Origin: Chryseobacterium sp. JAH
Lineage (GTDB): Bacteria > Bacteroidota > Bacteroidia > Flavobacteriales > Weeksellaceae
Assembly: GCF_001507335.1 (NCBI RefSeq)
Contig: NZ_LMAH01000002.1
Location: forward strand, 186,001 to 250,000
Length of the DNA: 64,000 bases
Direction: 5' to 3'
Part shown: in pieces, positions 24,915 to 32,669 of the stretch
How the letters are laid out: every line of letters starts with the position of its first letter
Numbering within the stretch: position 1 is the first letter of the stretch
The notes under the pieces: model-generated
What the model was told of the DNA's origin: nothing
Databases searched by the model: none
Seen by the model: only the letters and a program-made list of their open reading frames with translations
Made by a program: the position numbers and the translations under genes

Positions 24915-25760
24915 CTAACCTTCGAACTGATTTCGGTATTGAGAAGGACTTACTTCCAAATGTTTCTTAAAAAAGTGAGAAAACGAATACTGGTCGCTGA
25001 AACCAAGAATTGTAGAAATCTCTGAAACTGGCTTTTTAGAAGAGTTTAATAAAACTTTTGCTTCATTGATTACAATTAAAGCAATAATCTGACTCGCCGA
25101 CTTTCCGGTAATGGCCTTAACGACTGACGAAAGATGTCTGGTTGTAATCGACTGGCGTTCGGCGTAGAACTCTACCGTTCTGTTATTATGATGATGAGAA
25201 GCCAAATCATTGAGAAAAACGAAAACAATTTCCTCCTGTCTCGACATCTGATTCATCGAATTGCTGTCTTCGTTGGATATAATCCCAGCCATTTGGTAAC
25301 AGAAAACCGAGAAAAGGTGCTCCACCATTTCCTTTTTATACTTCATCTCTGTCTGAGAATCGAGAATATATTTTAAAAAATTGACACTTTTCCAAACTAC
25401 ATCCATATCATCCTGATGAAAAGGAACGCCCACATTCATCTGCTGACGGAAATATCGGTATGTTATTAAACGATTGAATTTCAATGACAAAGCTGAAATA
25501 AATTCTCTCTTATAAGAAACCATTCTCGATTGGAAATCGTCACTTACGGAAATGAGTTCGTAAACAGTCTGCGGGTCGGTCACCATAAACATATTGGCAG
25601 ACAGCTCGAGGTCGCTGAAATGCTGTCGAAGTTTGATTGAACCGCTTCTGATAAAGATAAAAGCAGGATTATCGGGACGGAAAGGTTTGTCGGCAGAGAT
25701 TCTTTCAAAGATATTGTGTTGCGTAAAAATCTCCACCCCGAATTTTTCTAAAGCAGACAT
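24915..25760 (-). CDS. AraC family transcriptional regulator
   Basis: 281 aa. The C-terminal 100 residues hold the double helix-turn-helix of AraC/XylS proteins, including MSRQEEIVFVFLNDLASHH, SVVKAITGKSASQIIALIV and the classical end IADIxxxxGFxDxxxFSxxFKKxxxxxPxxYR, here EISTILGFSDQYSFSHFFKK and PSQYRNQ. The N-terminal domain (about 20-150) is a cupin-like ligand domain (FIFIRSGSIKLRQHFSDLEL). It probably controls the efflux operon 88 bp downstream on the same strand. Its own promoter ends only 4 bp before the ATG. Confidence 0.9.
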   Translation of the reverse strand: MSALEKFGVEIFTQHNIFERISADKPFRPDNPAFIFIRSGSIKLRQHFSDLELSANMFMVTDPQTVYELISVSDDFQSRMVSYKREFISALSLKFNRLITYRYFRQQMNVGVPFHQDDMDVVWKSVNFLKYILDSQTEMKYKKEMVEHLFSVFCYQMAGIISNEDSNSMNQMSRQEEIVFVFLNDLASHHHNNRTVEFYAERQSITTRHLSSVVKAITGKSASQIIALIVINEAKVLLNSSKKPVSEISTILGFSDQYSFSHFFKKHLEVSPSQYRNQFEG

Positions 25761-25764
25761 AAGG

Positions 25765-25796
25765 CAAATGTAAACATTCTCTTTTCCGATTGCAAA
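25765..25796 (-). promoter_or_regulatory. Promoter of the AraC-type regulator gene
   Basis: On the minus strand TTTG (25796-25793), 20 bp, TACATTTG (25772-25765) fits the -33/-7 consensus. The -7 box ends 4 bp before the start codon at 25760, so the mRNA would be leaderless or nearly so, unless translation starts further inside. Confidence 0.6.
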
Positions 25797-25830
25797 AATT
25801 TATTATTTTAGTACACCCAATTTCAAAGCT

Positions 25831-26304
25831 ATGAGAAAGATTGATTTACTTTTCGCTGAATATGCCGAAAGTCACAGAAACTCCACCAACAAGTTGATTC
25901 ACTGGATCTGCGTTCCGCTGATATTCTGGACGATTTTAGGATTTATCTCTTTGATTCCTTCCCCGCATTTTTGTGCACCATACTTTGGGTGTATCAGTTT
26001 GGTGAGTTTAATTGCTGTGATTCTAGTAACTTTATTTTATCTCAGACTCTCTGTTTTGATTGGATTCATCATGATTTTTGCGATGCTTTTAATGGAACAT
26101 TTGGCGTATGCAATTAATATTCATTTTGGAAATAAATCCTGGATAGTTTTTCTTGCAGTGTTTATTATCACATGGATTATGCAGTTCGTGGGTCATAAGA
26201 TTGAAGGTAAGAAACCGTCATTTTTGAAAGACTTACAGTTTCTTTTAATTGGACCTATTTGGTTGTTGAGTTTTGTTTTGAAGAAACTGGGGATTAGATA
26301 TTAA
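25831..26304 (+). CDS. DUF962 (Mpo1-like) membrane protein
   Basis: 157 aa. Starts MRKIDLLFAEYAESHRNSTNKLIHWICVPL; the histidines of HRN and IHW and the C-terminal FVGHKIEGKKPS are the conserved metal-ligand positions of the DUF962 family. Four hydrophobic segments lie at about 26-44, 52-75, 79-97 and 105-122. Yeast Mpo1, a member, is an Fe(II)-dependent dioxygenase in alpha-oxidation of 2-hydroxy fatty acids; a like activity is possible here but unproven. Divergent from the AraC-type gene with a 70-bp gap. Family call is firm. Confidence 0.85.
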   Translation: MRKIDLLFAEYAESHRNSTNKLIHWICVPLIFWTILGFISLIPSPHFCAPYFGCISLVSLIAVILVTLFYLRLSVLIGFIMIFAMLLMEHLAYAINIHFGNKSWIVFLAVFIITWIMQFVGHKIEGKKPSFLKDLQFLLIGPIWLLSFVLKKLGIRY

Positions 26305-26604
26305 TTTCTATCATTGTTTGATATTTAAATCCTTTACTTTATTTTTTTACCACAAGGATGACAAAGGTTTTTCACAAGGTTTATCAAGCGTTGTGTTCTC
26401 TGAAATTCTTAGTGAATGTCAGGATATAAATCTTATCAGGAAAAAAACACCAATTAAGCGATATTTAAGTTTGTTCTAAACGCAAGGTCAGACAATATTT
26501 CTTTAAAACTTTGCGCTTATTTTAAGGTAAACAGAGGCGTTTCACTTAGTGAAGAAATACCAAGATTAAAAATAATTACACGTATTAAAATTTAATAAGA
26601 AAAA
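26305..26604. other. Repeat-bearing spacer
   Basis: 300 bp without an ORF, between convergent genes. At 26529-26543 it carries AGGCGTTTCACTTAG, the exact reverse complement of 14958-14972, next to a CTTTGCG-containing stretch found at both places. An ACCACAAGGATGACAAAGG patch (26348 onward) resembles degenerate intergenic repeats. No convincing terminator was seen. Confidence 0.4.
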
Positions 26605-27672
26605 TCAATCTTCCAAAGCATACACTGCAAAGCTCGCCAACCAATGATCACCACCATAATTTCCTTGAAACAATAACGGAAGTCCATTGTTTAAAAAGAT
26701 GGTTGCCGTTTTCTGAAATTCTTTTTTCAACGGATGATTTTCAGGAAGGGATTTTGCAATTCCTTTCATGCACCAGGCTTTTGTAAATGACAAACCAACC
26801 AAATGAACTGTTTGGTAATCACTCAAATCACTTACAACAGGAATCTTTTCGATATTTTCTAAACTTCTTTTTTCATAAAAGTTATCCAGCCATTTTATAA
26901 ATTCTTTCTGTGGCAGAATTCTACGCATTAAATCTGCAATTTCAAGACTTGGCGAAAAGAAATCGGAACCGTCCGGTTCGAGATATGCAGGCGTTTTTGT
27001 ATTGTTTAAATAAAAATATTTTGCTTTTTCAGTCAGTTGATTTTCAAAATCTTTATCTTTTGCAGCTCGTGCCCAATCAAGTGCAAAAACCATTGCGAAT
27101 GCAGTGTTGGGATGAACTCCGGTTCTGTTGGGATAAGTTTGTTTAGGAAGATAAGTTTTCCATGAAGCAAGAATTTTATCGGTGAGAGGTTTTAAATTCT
27201 CATGCCAGATTTTTGCTTTAGGATGATTCCAAGTCATCAATTCTTCGTCTAACTTGAGGAGCCAAGCCCAACCGTAGGTACGCTCGAAAGTTGTTGTCAG
27301 CTGATATTTAGTGAAATAATCTGCCTCAACCTGCAAATTTTCTTTTTTAAATGAATTGTCTAAGATATTTTCAATGTCTTTGGCAACCGACAGATTAGGT
27401 TTTGTCTTTAACAAACGAACCAACATCCAATGTCCGTGAACAGAGGAATGCCAATCGAAACAGCCGTAAAAACTTGGGTGTAAATCTTTCGGACTCAATG
27501 GAACCTCATTCGCAGCATTGATGATGTGTGCTGTTTTATTCGGATATTCCTGATTGATGCAGTGAAGTGGTTTTTCTGAGAGCTTTACGGCCATTTCATC
27601 TGTCAGTTTTGGAGATTCCTGAGCAAAAAATAGAAATGGAGAAAAGACAATTGCTAAAAGACTTTTTTTCAT
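26605..27672 (-). CDS. DUF2891 domain-containing exported protein
   Basis: 355 aa. Signal peptide MKKSLLAIVFSPFLFFAQ. The body matches the DUF2891 family in its pattern HCINQEYPNK, HPSFYGCFDWHSSVHGHWML, TYGWAWLLKLDEEL, NRTGVHPNTAFAMVFALDWAR and YLEPDGSDFFSPSLEIADLMRR, ending GNYGGDHWLASFAVYALED. The aromatic- and acid-rich loops of a helical barrel recall alpha/alpha-toroid glycosidases, but no enzyme activity is established for the family that I know of. Probably periplasmic. Monocistronic on the minus strand. Family call is firm, function unknown. Confidence 0.85.
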   Translation of the reverse strand: MKKSLLAIVFSPFLFFAQESPKLTDEMAVKLSEKPLHCINQEYPNKTAHIINAANEVPLSPKDLHPSFYGCFDWHSSVHGHWMLVRLLKTKPNLSVAKDIENILDNSFKKENLQVEADYFTKYQLTTTFERTYGWAWLLKLDEELMTWNHPKAKIWHENLKPLTDKILASWKTYLPKQTYPNRTGVHPNTAFAMVFALDWARAAKDKDFENQLTEKAKYFYLNNTKTPAYLEPDGSDFFSPSLEIADLMRRILPQKEFIKWLDNFYEKRSLENIEKIPVVSDLSDYQTVHLVGLSFTKAWCMKGIAKSLPENHPLKKEFQKTATIFLNNGLPLLFQGNYGGDHWLASFAVYALED

Positions 27673-27816
27673 TTCATAAAAATATTAATTTTTAATTTAA
27701 TAAAACTCATTTGCATATATTTAAGCAATCACTCTAATACTTGAAATATATTTGAGATATTTACAAAATAATAAACTTTAAGCACGTTTCTTGATGCCTC
27801 ATTGAAAAATTCATTT

Positions 27817-28716
27817 ATGAAAAAGATAATTTTGCCTTTATTTTGTCTGATCCTTTTTAATTGTAACAAAGCTGAAAATCAACATGAAGTAAATGCGGAT
27901 TTAGTGGAGATCATCGAAGACGACAAAGCAACAAGTGCGTCAATGGCTATGATGGCTCCGCCTCCGCCACCAAAAGAAGAAGTTCAAAGAAATTCCGTTT
28001 CGGAAAAAGCCGTAAATTCAGCACCAAATATTTCAGCACCACAAAATAATAGTATAGCCAAGAAAATCATTAAAAATGGTGAAATTGAAATTCACGTTGG
28101 AGATTTAAAAAAAGCTCATCAACAGGTAAATGAAATTATAAAAAACAATAACTCATACATCCAAGCTGAACGTTTTAACAATACTGATATTGATGAAAAA
28201 CAATTTTTCACAATCCGTGTTCCGCATAAAAATTTTGATGCATTAATCAATTCTTTTTCTAATGGCGTTGGTTCTGTTGTATCTAAAAATATTTCTTCTG
28301 ATGACGTGACCGAAGAATATACAGACGTTTCCATCAAGTTAGATAACAAGAAGATTTATCTTGAAAAATATCGCAACATGTTGCGAAGTGCAAAAACCAC
28401 AAAAGATATGTTGGAAATTCAGGAAAACATTCGGGAATTGGAAGATGAAATTGATGTTTCGGAAGGAAGACTTCGTTTTATTGACGACAGAGTCAACTAC
28501 AGTACTTTGGAATTAATGCTGTATAAAGAAAAAGCAAGAAGTTCGGCAACCTCACAAATTGGTTTCGGAAGTCGCTTTGGAGATTCTATTACAGAAGGCT
28601 GGAATAGTTTCATAGCTTTCTTCTTAGGTATTATTTCTTTCTGGCCTTTCTTGCTATTCATTCCAATAGTCATTTTTGTTTGGAAAAAGTGGAGGAAAAC
28701 CAGAGTTAAAAAATGA
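27817..28716 (+). CDS. DUF4349 domain-containing lipoprotein
   Basis: 299 aa from the ATG at 27817, chosen over a TTG at 27802 because MKKIILPLFCLILFNC is a complete lipoprotein signal with lipobox FNC. A proline-rich patch (APPPPPKEEVQ) precedes the DUF4349 domain (about 85-285): IIKNGEIEIHVGDLKKAHQQ, a coiled coil LDNKKIYLEKYRNMLRS...EIQENIRELEDEIDV, VNYSTLELMLYKE and one C-terminal membrane segment (about 263-285) followed by WKKWRKTRVKK. Envelope protein of unknown function. It has a shared terminator with the convergent neighbour. Confidence 0.82.
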   Translation: MKKIILPLFCLILFNCNKAENQHEVNADLVEIIEDDKATSASMAMMAPPPPPKEEVQRNSVSEKAVNSAPNISAPQNNSIAKKIIKNGEIEIHVGDLKKAHQQVNEIIKNNNSYIQAERFNNTDIDEKQFFTIRVPHKNFDALINSFSNGVGSVVSKNISSDDVTEEYTDVSIKLDNKKIYLEKYRNMLRSAKTTKDMLEIQENIRELEDEIDVSEGRLRFIDDRVNYSTLELMLYKEKARSSATSQIGFGSRFGDSITEGWNSFIAFFLGIISFWPFLLFIPIVIFVWKKWRKTRVKK

Positions 28717-28726
28717 AACCATAAAA

Positions 28727-28761
28727 AAAACATCCGAATACTTTTGGTACTCGGATGTTTT
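28727..28761. terminator. Bidirectional terminator between convergent genes
   Basis: AAACATCCGA-ATA (28728-28740) pairs with TAC-TCGGATGTTT (28748-28760), flanked by A-runs and TTTTATT. It serves the DUF4349 gene and the convergent gene ending at 28781. Confidence 0.75.
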
Positions 28762-28780
28762 ATTGCAATAAACAATTTAT

Positions 28781-29158
28781 TTAAGCATTAAAATGCGTTT
28801 TTACAGTTTCTAAAACCTGTTCATCAGACATTTGTTGCGAAGTTTCTAAAGTGATTTTTAAATCTTTAAACTGAGCGGTGTCATGCAGATACTTTTTTAA
28901 CTCCTCTTGGATTGTTCCTGGACCAGTAATCAAAACTTCTTCAGAATTTGTCAGAAGATGCTCCACCTCTTTGAAAAATTTCACTTTATTGGTTTGTTCA
29001 GCGTTATTTCCTGCATTCTCACTTGAGTTCCCGTGCTGGATAATTGCTTTTACAGGACTACAAAGAAAGAATTTGAATGCATTCTGAGCATCATGATTTT
29101 TTACAACTACGGCTTTCTGCGTATCGATCCAAAGACCTGCTAATTTTTTGTCTGACAT
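28781..29158 (-). CDS. Hypothetical protein, possibly eRF1-domain-like
   Basis: 125 aa. Not firmly recognised. LAGLWIDTQKAVVV at the start and EVEHLLTNSEEVLITGPGTIQEELKKYLHD near residues 65-95 resemble the last domain of eRF1/Pelota-type folds seen in bacterial release-factor-like (baeRF) proteins, where a glycine-rich GPG turn precedes a helix that ends in HD. The middle is polar (NSSENAGNNAEQTNK). Soluble, no signal peptide. Monocistronic. The fold suggestion rests on pattern only and needs a profile search. Confidence 0.55.
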   Translation of the reverse strand: MSDKKLAGLWIDTQKAVVVKNHDAQNAFKFFLCSPVKAIIQHGNSSENAGNNAEQTNKVKFFKEVEHLLTNSEEVLITGPGTIQEELKKYLHDTAQFKDLKITLETSQQMSDEQVLETVKTHFNA

Positions 29159-29276
29159 ATAATATTTTTTAATGTTATATATGTATTGACAAGAATGATG
29201 CTAAAGGTCTGTTAATGGCTGTTAAATTATATTTTAAGTAATTTTCTCAATACTACTCTAAGAAAAAACATTCAAT

Positions 29277-29975
29277 TTATTTTCCCAAAACGAATACTGC
29301 AGGAACTTTATGCAATTCAGGTTTTTGCTTCTGCCAATCTTTGATGCTTAAAGTTTTAATGAATTCATGTTCTGCATCATTAATATTTGCGGCAATACAT
29401 AGCTTCGTGTTAGGAGAAAGAAATTTACACAAATCTTCAAAAAGTGCATTGTTTCGGTATGGCGTTTCCATGAAAATCTGGGTGTAACCGGTTTTCTGAA
29501 GTTCAGTTTCCAAATGTTGTATTCTCTTTTTCTTTTCACCTTTTTCTATCGGAAGATAACCGTTAAAAGTAAACTCCTGTCCATTAAATCCACTTGAAAT
29601 CAAAGCTAAAATAATTGAAGAAGGGCCAGAAATAGGAATCACTCTTATTTTTTTCTCATGACACCATTTTACAATGAGATTTCCTGGGTCTGCAATGCAT
29701 GGAAGTCCGGCTTCTGATAATAATCCGAAATCCTGGCCGTTCAGCATTCTATCCTGAGCCTCCTTGATGTCAGCATTTTCTGTGTATTTATCTAAAAGAA
29801 ATAACTTTAAATCTGCCTGCTTTTTCTCAGGAGCGAAAAACTTAATCACTTTTCTAGCCGTTTTTTCGTTTTCAACAAAGAAAAAGTCTGTCTGCATGAT
29901 ATAATCTTTGATCACGGGAGAAAAATGAGTGATTGGGGTATTTTCTGAAAGATAAGCCGGAATTAAAAAAAGCAT
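29277..29975 (-). CDS. RsmI-like SAM-dependent methyltransferase (tetrapyrrole methylase fold)
   Basis: 232 aa. It has the RsmI/tetrapyrrole methylase pattern: FVENEKTARKVIKFF, GLLSEAGLPCIADPGNLIV (the GxPxISDPG motif) and RVIPISGPSSIILALISSG, with FMETPYRNNALFEDL and a terminal PAVFVLGK. In Bacteroidota this shorter paralog sits beside the true RsmI in genomes, so the target may be 16S rRNA C1402 ribose or another rRNA. The start MLFLIPAYLSENTPI is the usual one for this group. Next gene on the plus-coordinate side is a phosphatase in the same direction. Confidence 0.82.
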   Translation of the reverse strand: MLFLIPAYLSENTPITHFSPVIKDYIMQTDFFFVENEKTARKVIKFFAPEKKQADLKLFLLDKYTENADIKEAQDRMLNGQDFGLLSEAGLPCIADPGNLIVKWCHEKKIRVIPISGPSSIILALISSGFNGQEFTFNGYLPIEKGEKKKRIQHLETELQKTGYTQIFMETPYRNNALFEDLCKFLSPNTKLCIAANINDAEHEFIKTLSIKDWQKQKPELHKVPAVFVLGK

Positions 29976-30017
29976 TGTTGTAAATTATATGTTGAAATTT
30001 AATGAAAAATATAGATT

Positions 30018-30488
30018 CTAATTTTTATTGGTCAGAACATGTTGTTGCAATTGATGTGAAATTTTATTACAAGCGTCATCAAGTAACTGAAATACATTTT
30101 CAAAATCATTCATGTCACCCCAATATGGATCTGGAACCTCAGAATTCTGATGATTTCCTGCTTCTTTCAAAAACAGATGAACTTTTTGGCGCTGTTCTTC
30201 ATTTTTAGTCATCGAAATTACATCTTCCAGATTCTTCAAATCCATACAGTAGATTTTATCAAACGTGTCTAAATCTGAAATCAAAAGAGGTCTGGATCTT
30301 TGTTTTGAAATATCAATACCATGGCGAGCTGCAGTTTTCACGGCTCTTTTATCAGGTGTTTCACCTTCATGCATGGAAATTGTTCCTACAGAATCAATCA
30401 GAAAACTGTCAGGAAGTTTAGATCGTAAAATTCCTTGAGCAAGCGGACTTCTGCAGATATTCCCAAGACAAACCATCAGTATTTTCAT
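30018..30488 (-). CDS. Low-molecular-weight protein-tyrosine phosphatase
   Basis: 156 aa. P-loop C7-LGNIC-R13-SP at the N-terminus is the CX5R signature, and the general acid lies in VPDPYWGDMNDFENVF near residue 118. This is the Wzb/YwlE type, which removes phosphate from tyrosine or arginine side chains. Cytoplasmic. It lies directly downstream of dnaA on the same strand but behind a strong hairpin, so it is likely a separate transcript. Substrate unknown. Confidence 0.92.
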   Translation of the reverse strand: MKILMVCLGNICRSPLAQGILRSKLPDSFLIDSVGTISMHEGETPDKRAVKTAARHGIDISKQRSRPLLISDLDTFDKIYCMDLKNLEDVISMTKNEEQRQKVHLFLKEAGNHQNSEVPDPYWGDMNDFENVFQLLDDACNKISHQLQQHVLTNKN

Positions 30489-30532
30489 TGAAATGTAATT
30501 TAAAATTAAATATTTTCAGCTGACAAAATTAA

Positions 30533-30567
30533 ATAAAAAATGGAGAACAAAATTTATTCTCCATTTT
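30533..30567 (-). terminator. Terminator of dnaA
   Basis: AAAATGGAGAA (30537-30547) pairs perfectly with TTCTCCATTTT (30557-30567); on the minus strand it ends in a T-run. It lies 20 bp past the dnaA stop. Confidence 0.8.
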
Positions 30568-30587
30568 CCTTATGATTTGATGACAGA

Positions 30588-32042
30588 TTAATGCTTGATT
30601 TTCTCTGTCAGTTCTTTTACGTATTTTTTAACTTCTTTGTCGATTTTAGAAACATCTTTAATTGTGTCACAAGCATACATTACTGTAGAGTGATCTTTAC
30701 CTCCCATTTCTTCACCAATTTTTGTAAAAGTTGCATTGGTAAATTCTTTTGCAAAATACATCGCCAACTGTCTTGGTAAAGCGATTTCTCTTTTTCTGGT
30801 CTTAGATAAAAGCTGCTCTCTTTTGATTCCGAAATATTCACAAACAACTTCCTGAATGTAAGGGATATTGATGATTTTTTTCTGATTCGCAGCAATCTTA
30901 TTGATGGTTTCTTTTAGTAATTCAAGACTTAGATCTGATTTATAAATCGTAGAGTAAGCAATCACTGAATTGATGACACCAATTAATTCTCTAACGTTGG
31001 TTTTTGCCTCAGCTGCCAAGAAATCCAACATATCATCCGTAAGAACAATTCCGTCTCTACTGAGCTTATCAACGATAATTTTTCTTCTGGTATCCAAATC
31101 CGGAGATTTGATCTCTGCAGAAAGTCCCCATTTAAAACGAGAAACAATTCTATCCTGAATATCCATGATATCAACAGGAGCCTTATCTGAAGTTAAGATA
31201 ATCTGCTTTCCGTTTTGATGCAAATAATCAAAAATATGGAAGAAACTATCCTGTGTTGCCGACTTACCTGACAGGAACTGAATATCATCGATAATCAGAA
31301 CGTCTACCATTTGGTAAAAATTGGCAAATTCTGTTTGTTTATGTGCTTTAGCAGCAGAAATAAACTGCTGGATAAATTTTTCTGACGATAGATAAAGAAC
31401 CACTTTATCAGGAAACTGGCTTTTCACCTCCAGACCAACAGCCTGACCAAGGTGAGTTTTGCCTACTCCATAACCTCCATATAAAAACAATGGGTTAAAA
31501 GCTGTTGCACCAGGTCTTTTAGCGATAGATCTCGCTACTGTAGATGCAAATTTATTACTCTCTCCTTCCACATAATTATCAAAAGAAAAATCAGCTTTCA
31601 GATTAGAGTCAATATTTACTTTTTTGATTCCCGGAACAACAAAAGGATTAACAATATTGGATGAAAAACCTTGAGGCATTGTTTCCTGCATTTTAGGTGT
31701 AGGAACGGTTTTACCCTTCATATTCATTGTAACGGGTTTTTCTAAGCCGCTCGGCTTATTTTCCATTACCGAATACCAAAGTTTCACGCCTTTACCGATG
31801 TTTTTCTTCAGGGCAGCAGAAAGCAACGACAAATAATTATCTTCAATATATTCTTTGTAAAAATCACTGGGAACCATCAATGTAAGATTGTTGTCAACCA
31901 ATGAAATTGGCTGCACTTTATCAAACAGTAAGTCGAAAGATTTTTCAAGCTTTTTAAGATCAGAATTGTCTTCAGCTGCGTTTAAATTATCTCGCATAAA
32001 CTGAAGGCACTTCTGCCATATCATCATTAAATTTTCATCCAT
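30588..32042 (-). CDS. dnaA: Chromosomal replication initiator protein DnaA
   Basis: 484 aa. Domain I (1-90) binds helicase, followed by a linker, the AAA+ domain III with Walker A GGYGVGKTH (189-197) and Walker B VLIIDDIQFLSG, and domain IV with the DnaA-box-binding helix EEMGGKDHSTVMYACDTI near residue 455. It opens the origin and loads DnaB. I see no cluster of TTATCCACA-type boxes within 150 bp upstream or in the 3' spacer, so the replication origin is not evident here. dnaA stands alone, with the thioesterase gene divergent from it. Confidence 0.97.
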   Translation of the reverse strand: MDENLMMIWQKCLQFMRDNLNAAEDNSDLKKLEKSFDLLFDKVQPISLVDNNLTLMVPSDFYKEYIEDNYLSLLSAALKKNIGKGVKLWYSVMENKPSGLEKPVTMNMKGKTVPTPKMQETMPQGFSSNIVNPFVVPGIKKVNIDSNLKADFSFDNYVEGESNKFASTVARSIAKRPGATAFNPLFLYGGYGVGKTHLGQAVGLEVKSQFPDKVVLYLSSEKFIQQFISAAKAHKQTEFANFYQMVDVLIIDDIQFLSGKSATQDSFFHIFDYLHQNGKQIILTSDKAPVDIMDIQDRIVSRFKWGLSAEIKSPDLDTRRKIIVDKLSRDGIVLTDDMLDFLAAEAKTNVRELIGVINSVIAYSTIYKSDLSLELLKETINKIAANQKKIINIPYIQEVVCEYFGIKREQLLSKTRKREIALPRQLAMYFAKEFTNATFTKIGEEMGGKDHSTVMYACDTIKDVSKIDKEVKKYVKELTEKIKH

Positions 32043-32125
32043 TTTTTATGCCCTGATTAATTCTTTGGTTATTTTGTTTTTATTGGGAAGACAAAGGTCA
32101 CATATTTTAACTTTAAAAAAAAATA

Positions 32126-32157
32126 TTGCAAGTATTGATTATTAAAAAATATATTTG
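32126..32157 (+). promoter_or_regulatory. Promoter of the thioesterase gene
   Basis: TTG (32126-32128), 21 bp, TATATTTG (32150-32157): a full Bacteroidota -33/-7 pair. It places the transcription start near 32163, so the reading frame open from 32126 or from the ATG at 32159 cannot be the translated start; MIHTTHTIRV at 32180 is. Confidence 0.7.
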
Positions 32158-32179
32158 TATGTATAATTTGAATCCTAAG

Positions 32180-32602
32180 ATGATACACACAACTCACACA
32201 ATACGAGTACGTTACGCAGAAACAGACCCTATGAAATATGTATATTACGGCAACTATGCCACATATTTTGAACTGGGGAGAGTAGAACTTTTCAGAAGCA
32301 TTGGAATATCATATGATGAGATCGAAAAGCTTGGAATCTGGCTACCGGTTTCTGATTACAATATTAAGTATTTAAAACCAGCTTTATACGATCAAAAATT
32401 AGAAATTCACACTTACGTTAAAAAAATTCCGGGAGTAAGAATTGAATTTGAATACGAAATCTACAACGAAGAAAAAATAAAAATTACAGAGGCCCGCACT
32501 ACTCTTTTTTTTCTTGATGCTGCAAGCAATAAAATCATCAAATGCCCCGATTTTTTAATGGAATTGATTAAAGAAAATTGGAAAGAAGACTTACTCTCAT
32601 AA
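32180..32602 (+). CDS. 4-hydroxybenzoyl-CoA/YbgC-type acyl-CoA thioesterase
   Basis: 140 aa hotdog-fold protein from the ATG at 32180; upstream in-frame starts lie in or before the promoter. The N-terminal THTIRVRYAETDPMKYVYYGNYATYFELGRVELFR holds the 4HBT signature, with Asp16 at the catalytic position of RYAETD. IWLPVSDYNIKYLKPALYDQ and FLDAASNKIIKCPDFLMELI are typical of the YbgC/FadM group. It hydrolyses short or medium acyl-CoA thioesters, possibly as quality control. Upstream of a DUF2339 gene in the same direction, 67 bp apart. Confidence 0.88.
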   Translation: MIHTTHTIRVRYAETDPMKYVYYGNYATYFELGRVELFRSIGISYDEIEKLGIWLPVSDYNIKYLKPALYDQKLEIHTYVKKIPGVRIEFEYEIYNEEKIKITEARTTLFFLDAASNKIIKCPDFLMELIKENWKEDLLS

Positions 32603-32669
32603 TTAAAACATTGGGATAAATTTTTAAGACCTAATTTCCAAATCCTTATATTTGACACAAATATAATCT

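Noticed and set aside
32043-32179. Replication origin next to dnaA
   Set aside because: No cluster of DnaA-box-like sites was seen upstream or downstream of dnaA.
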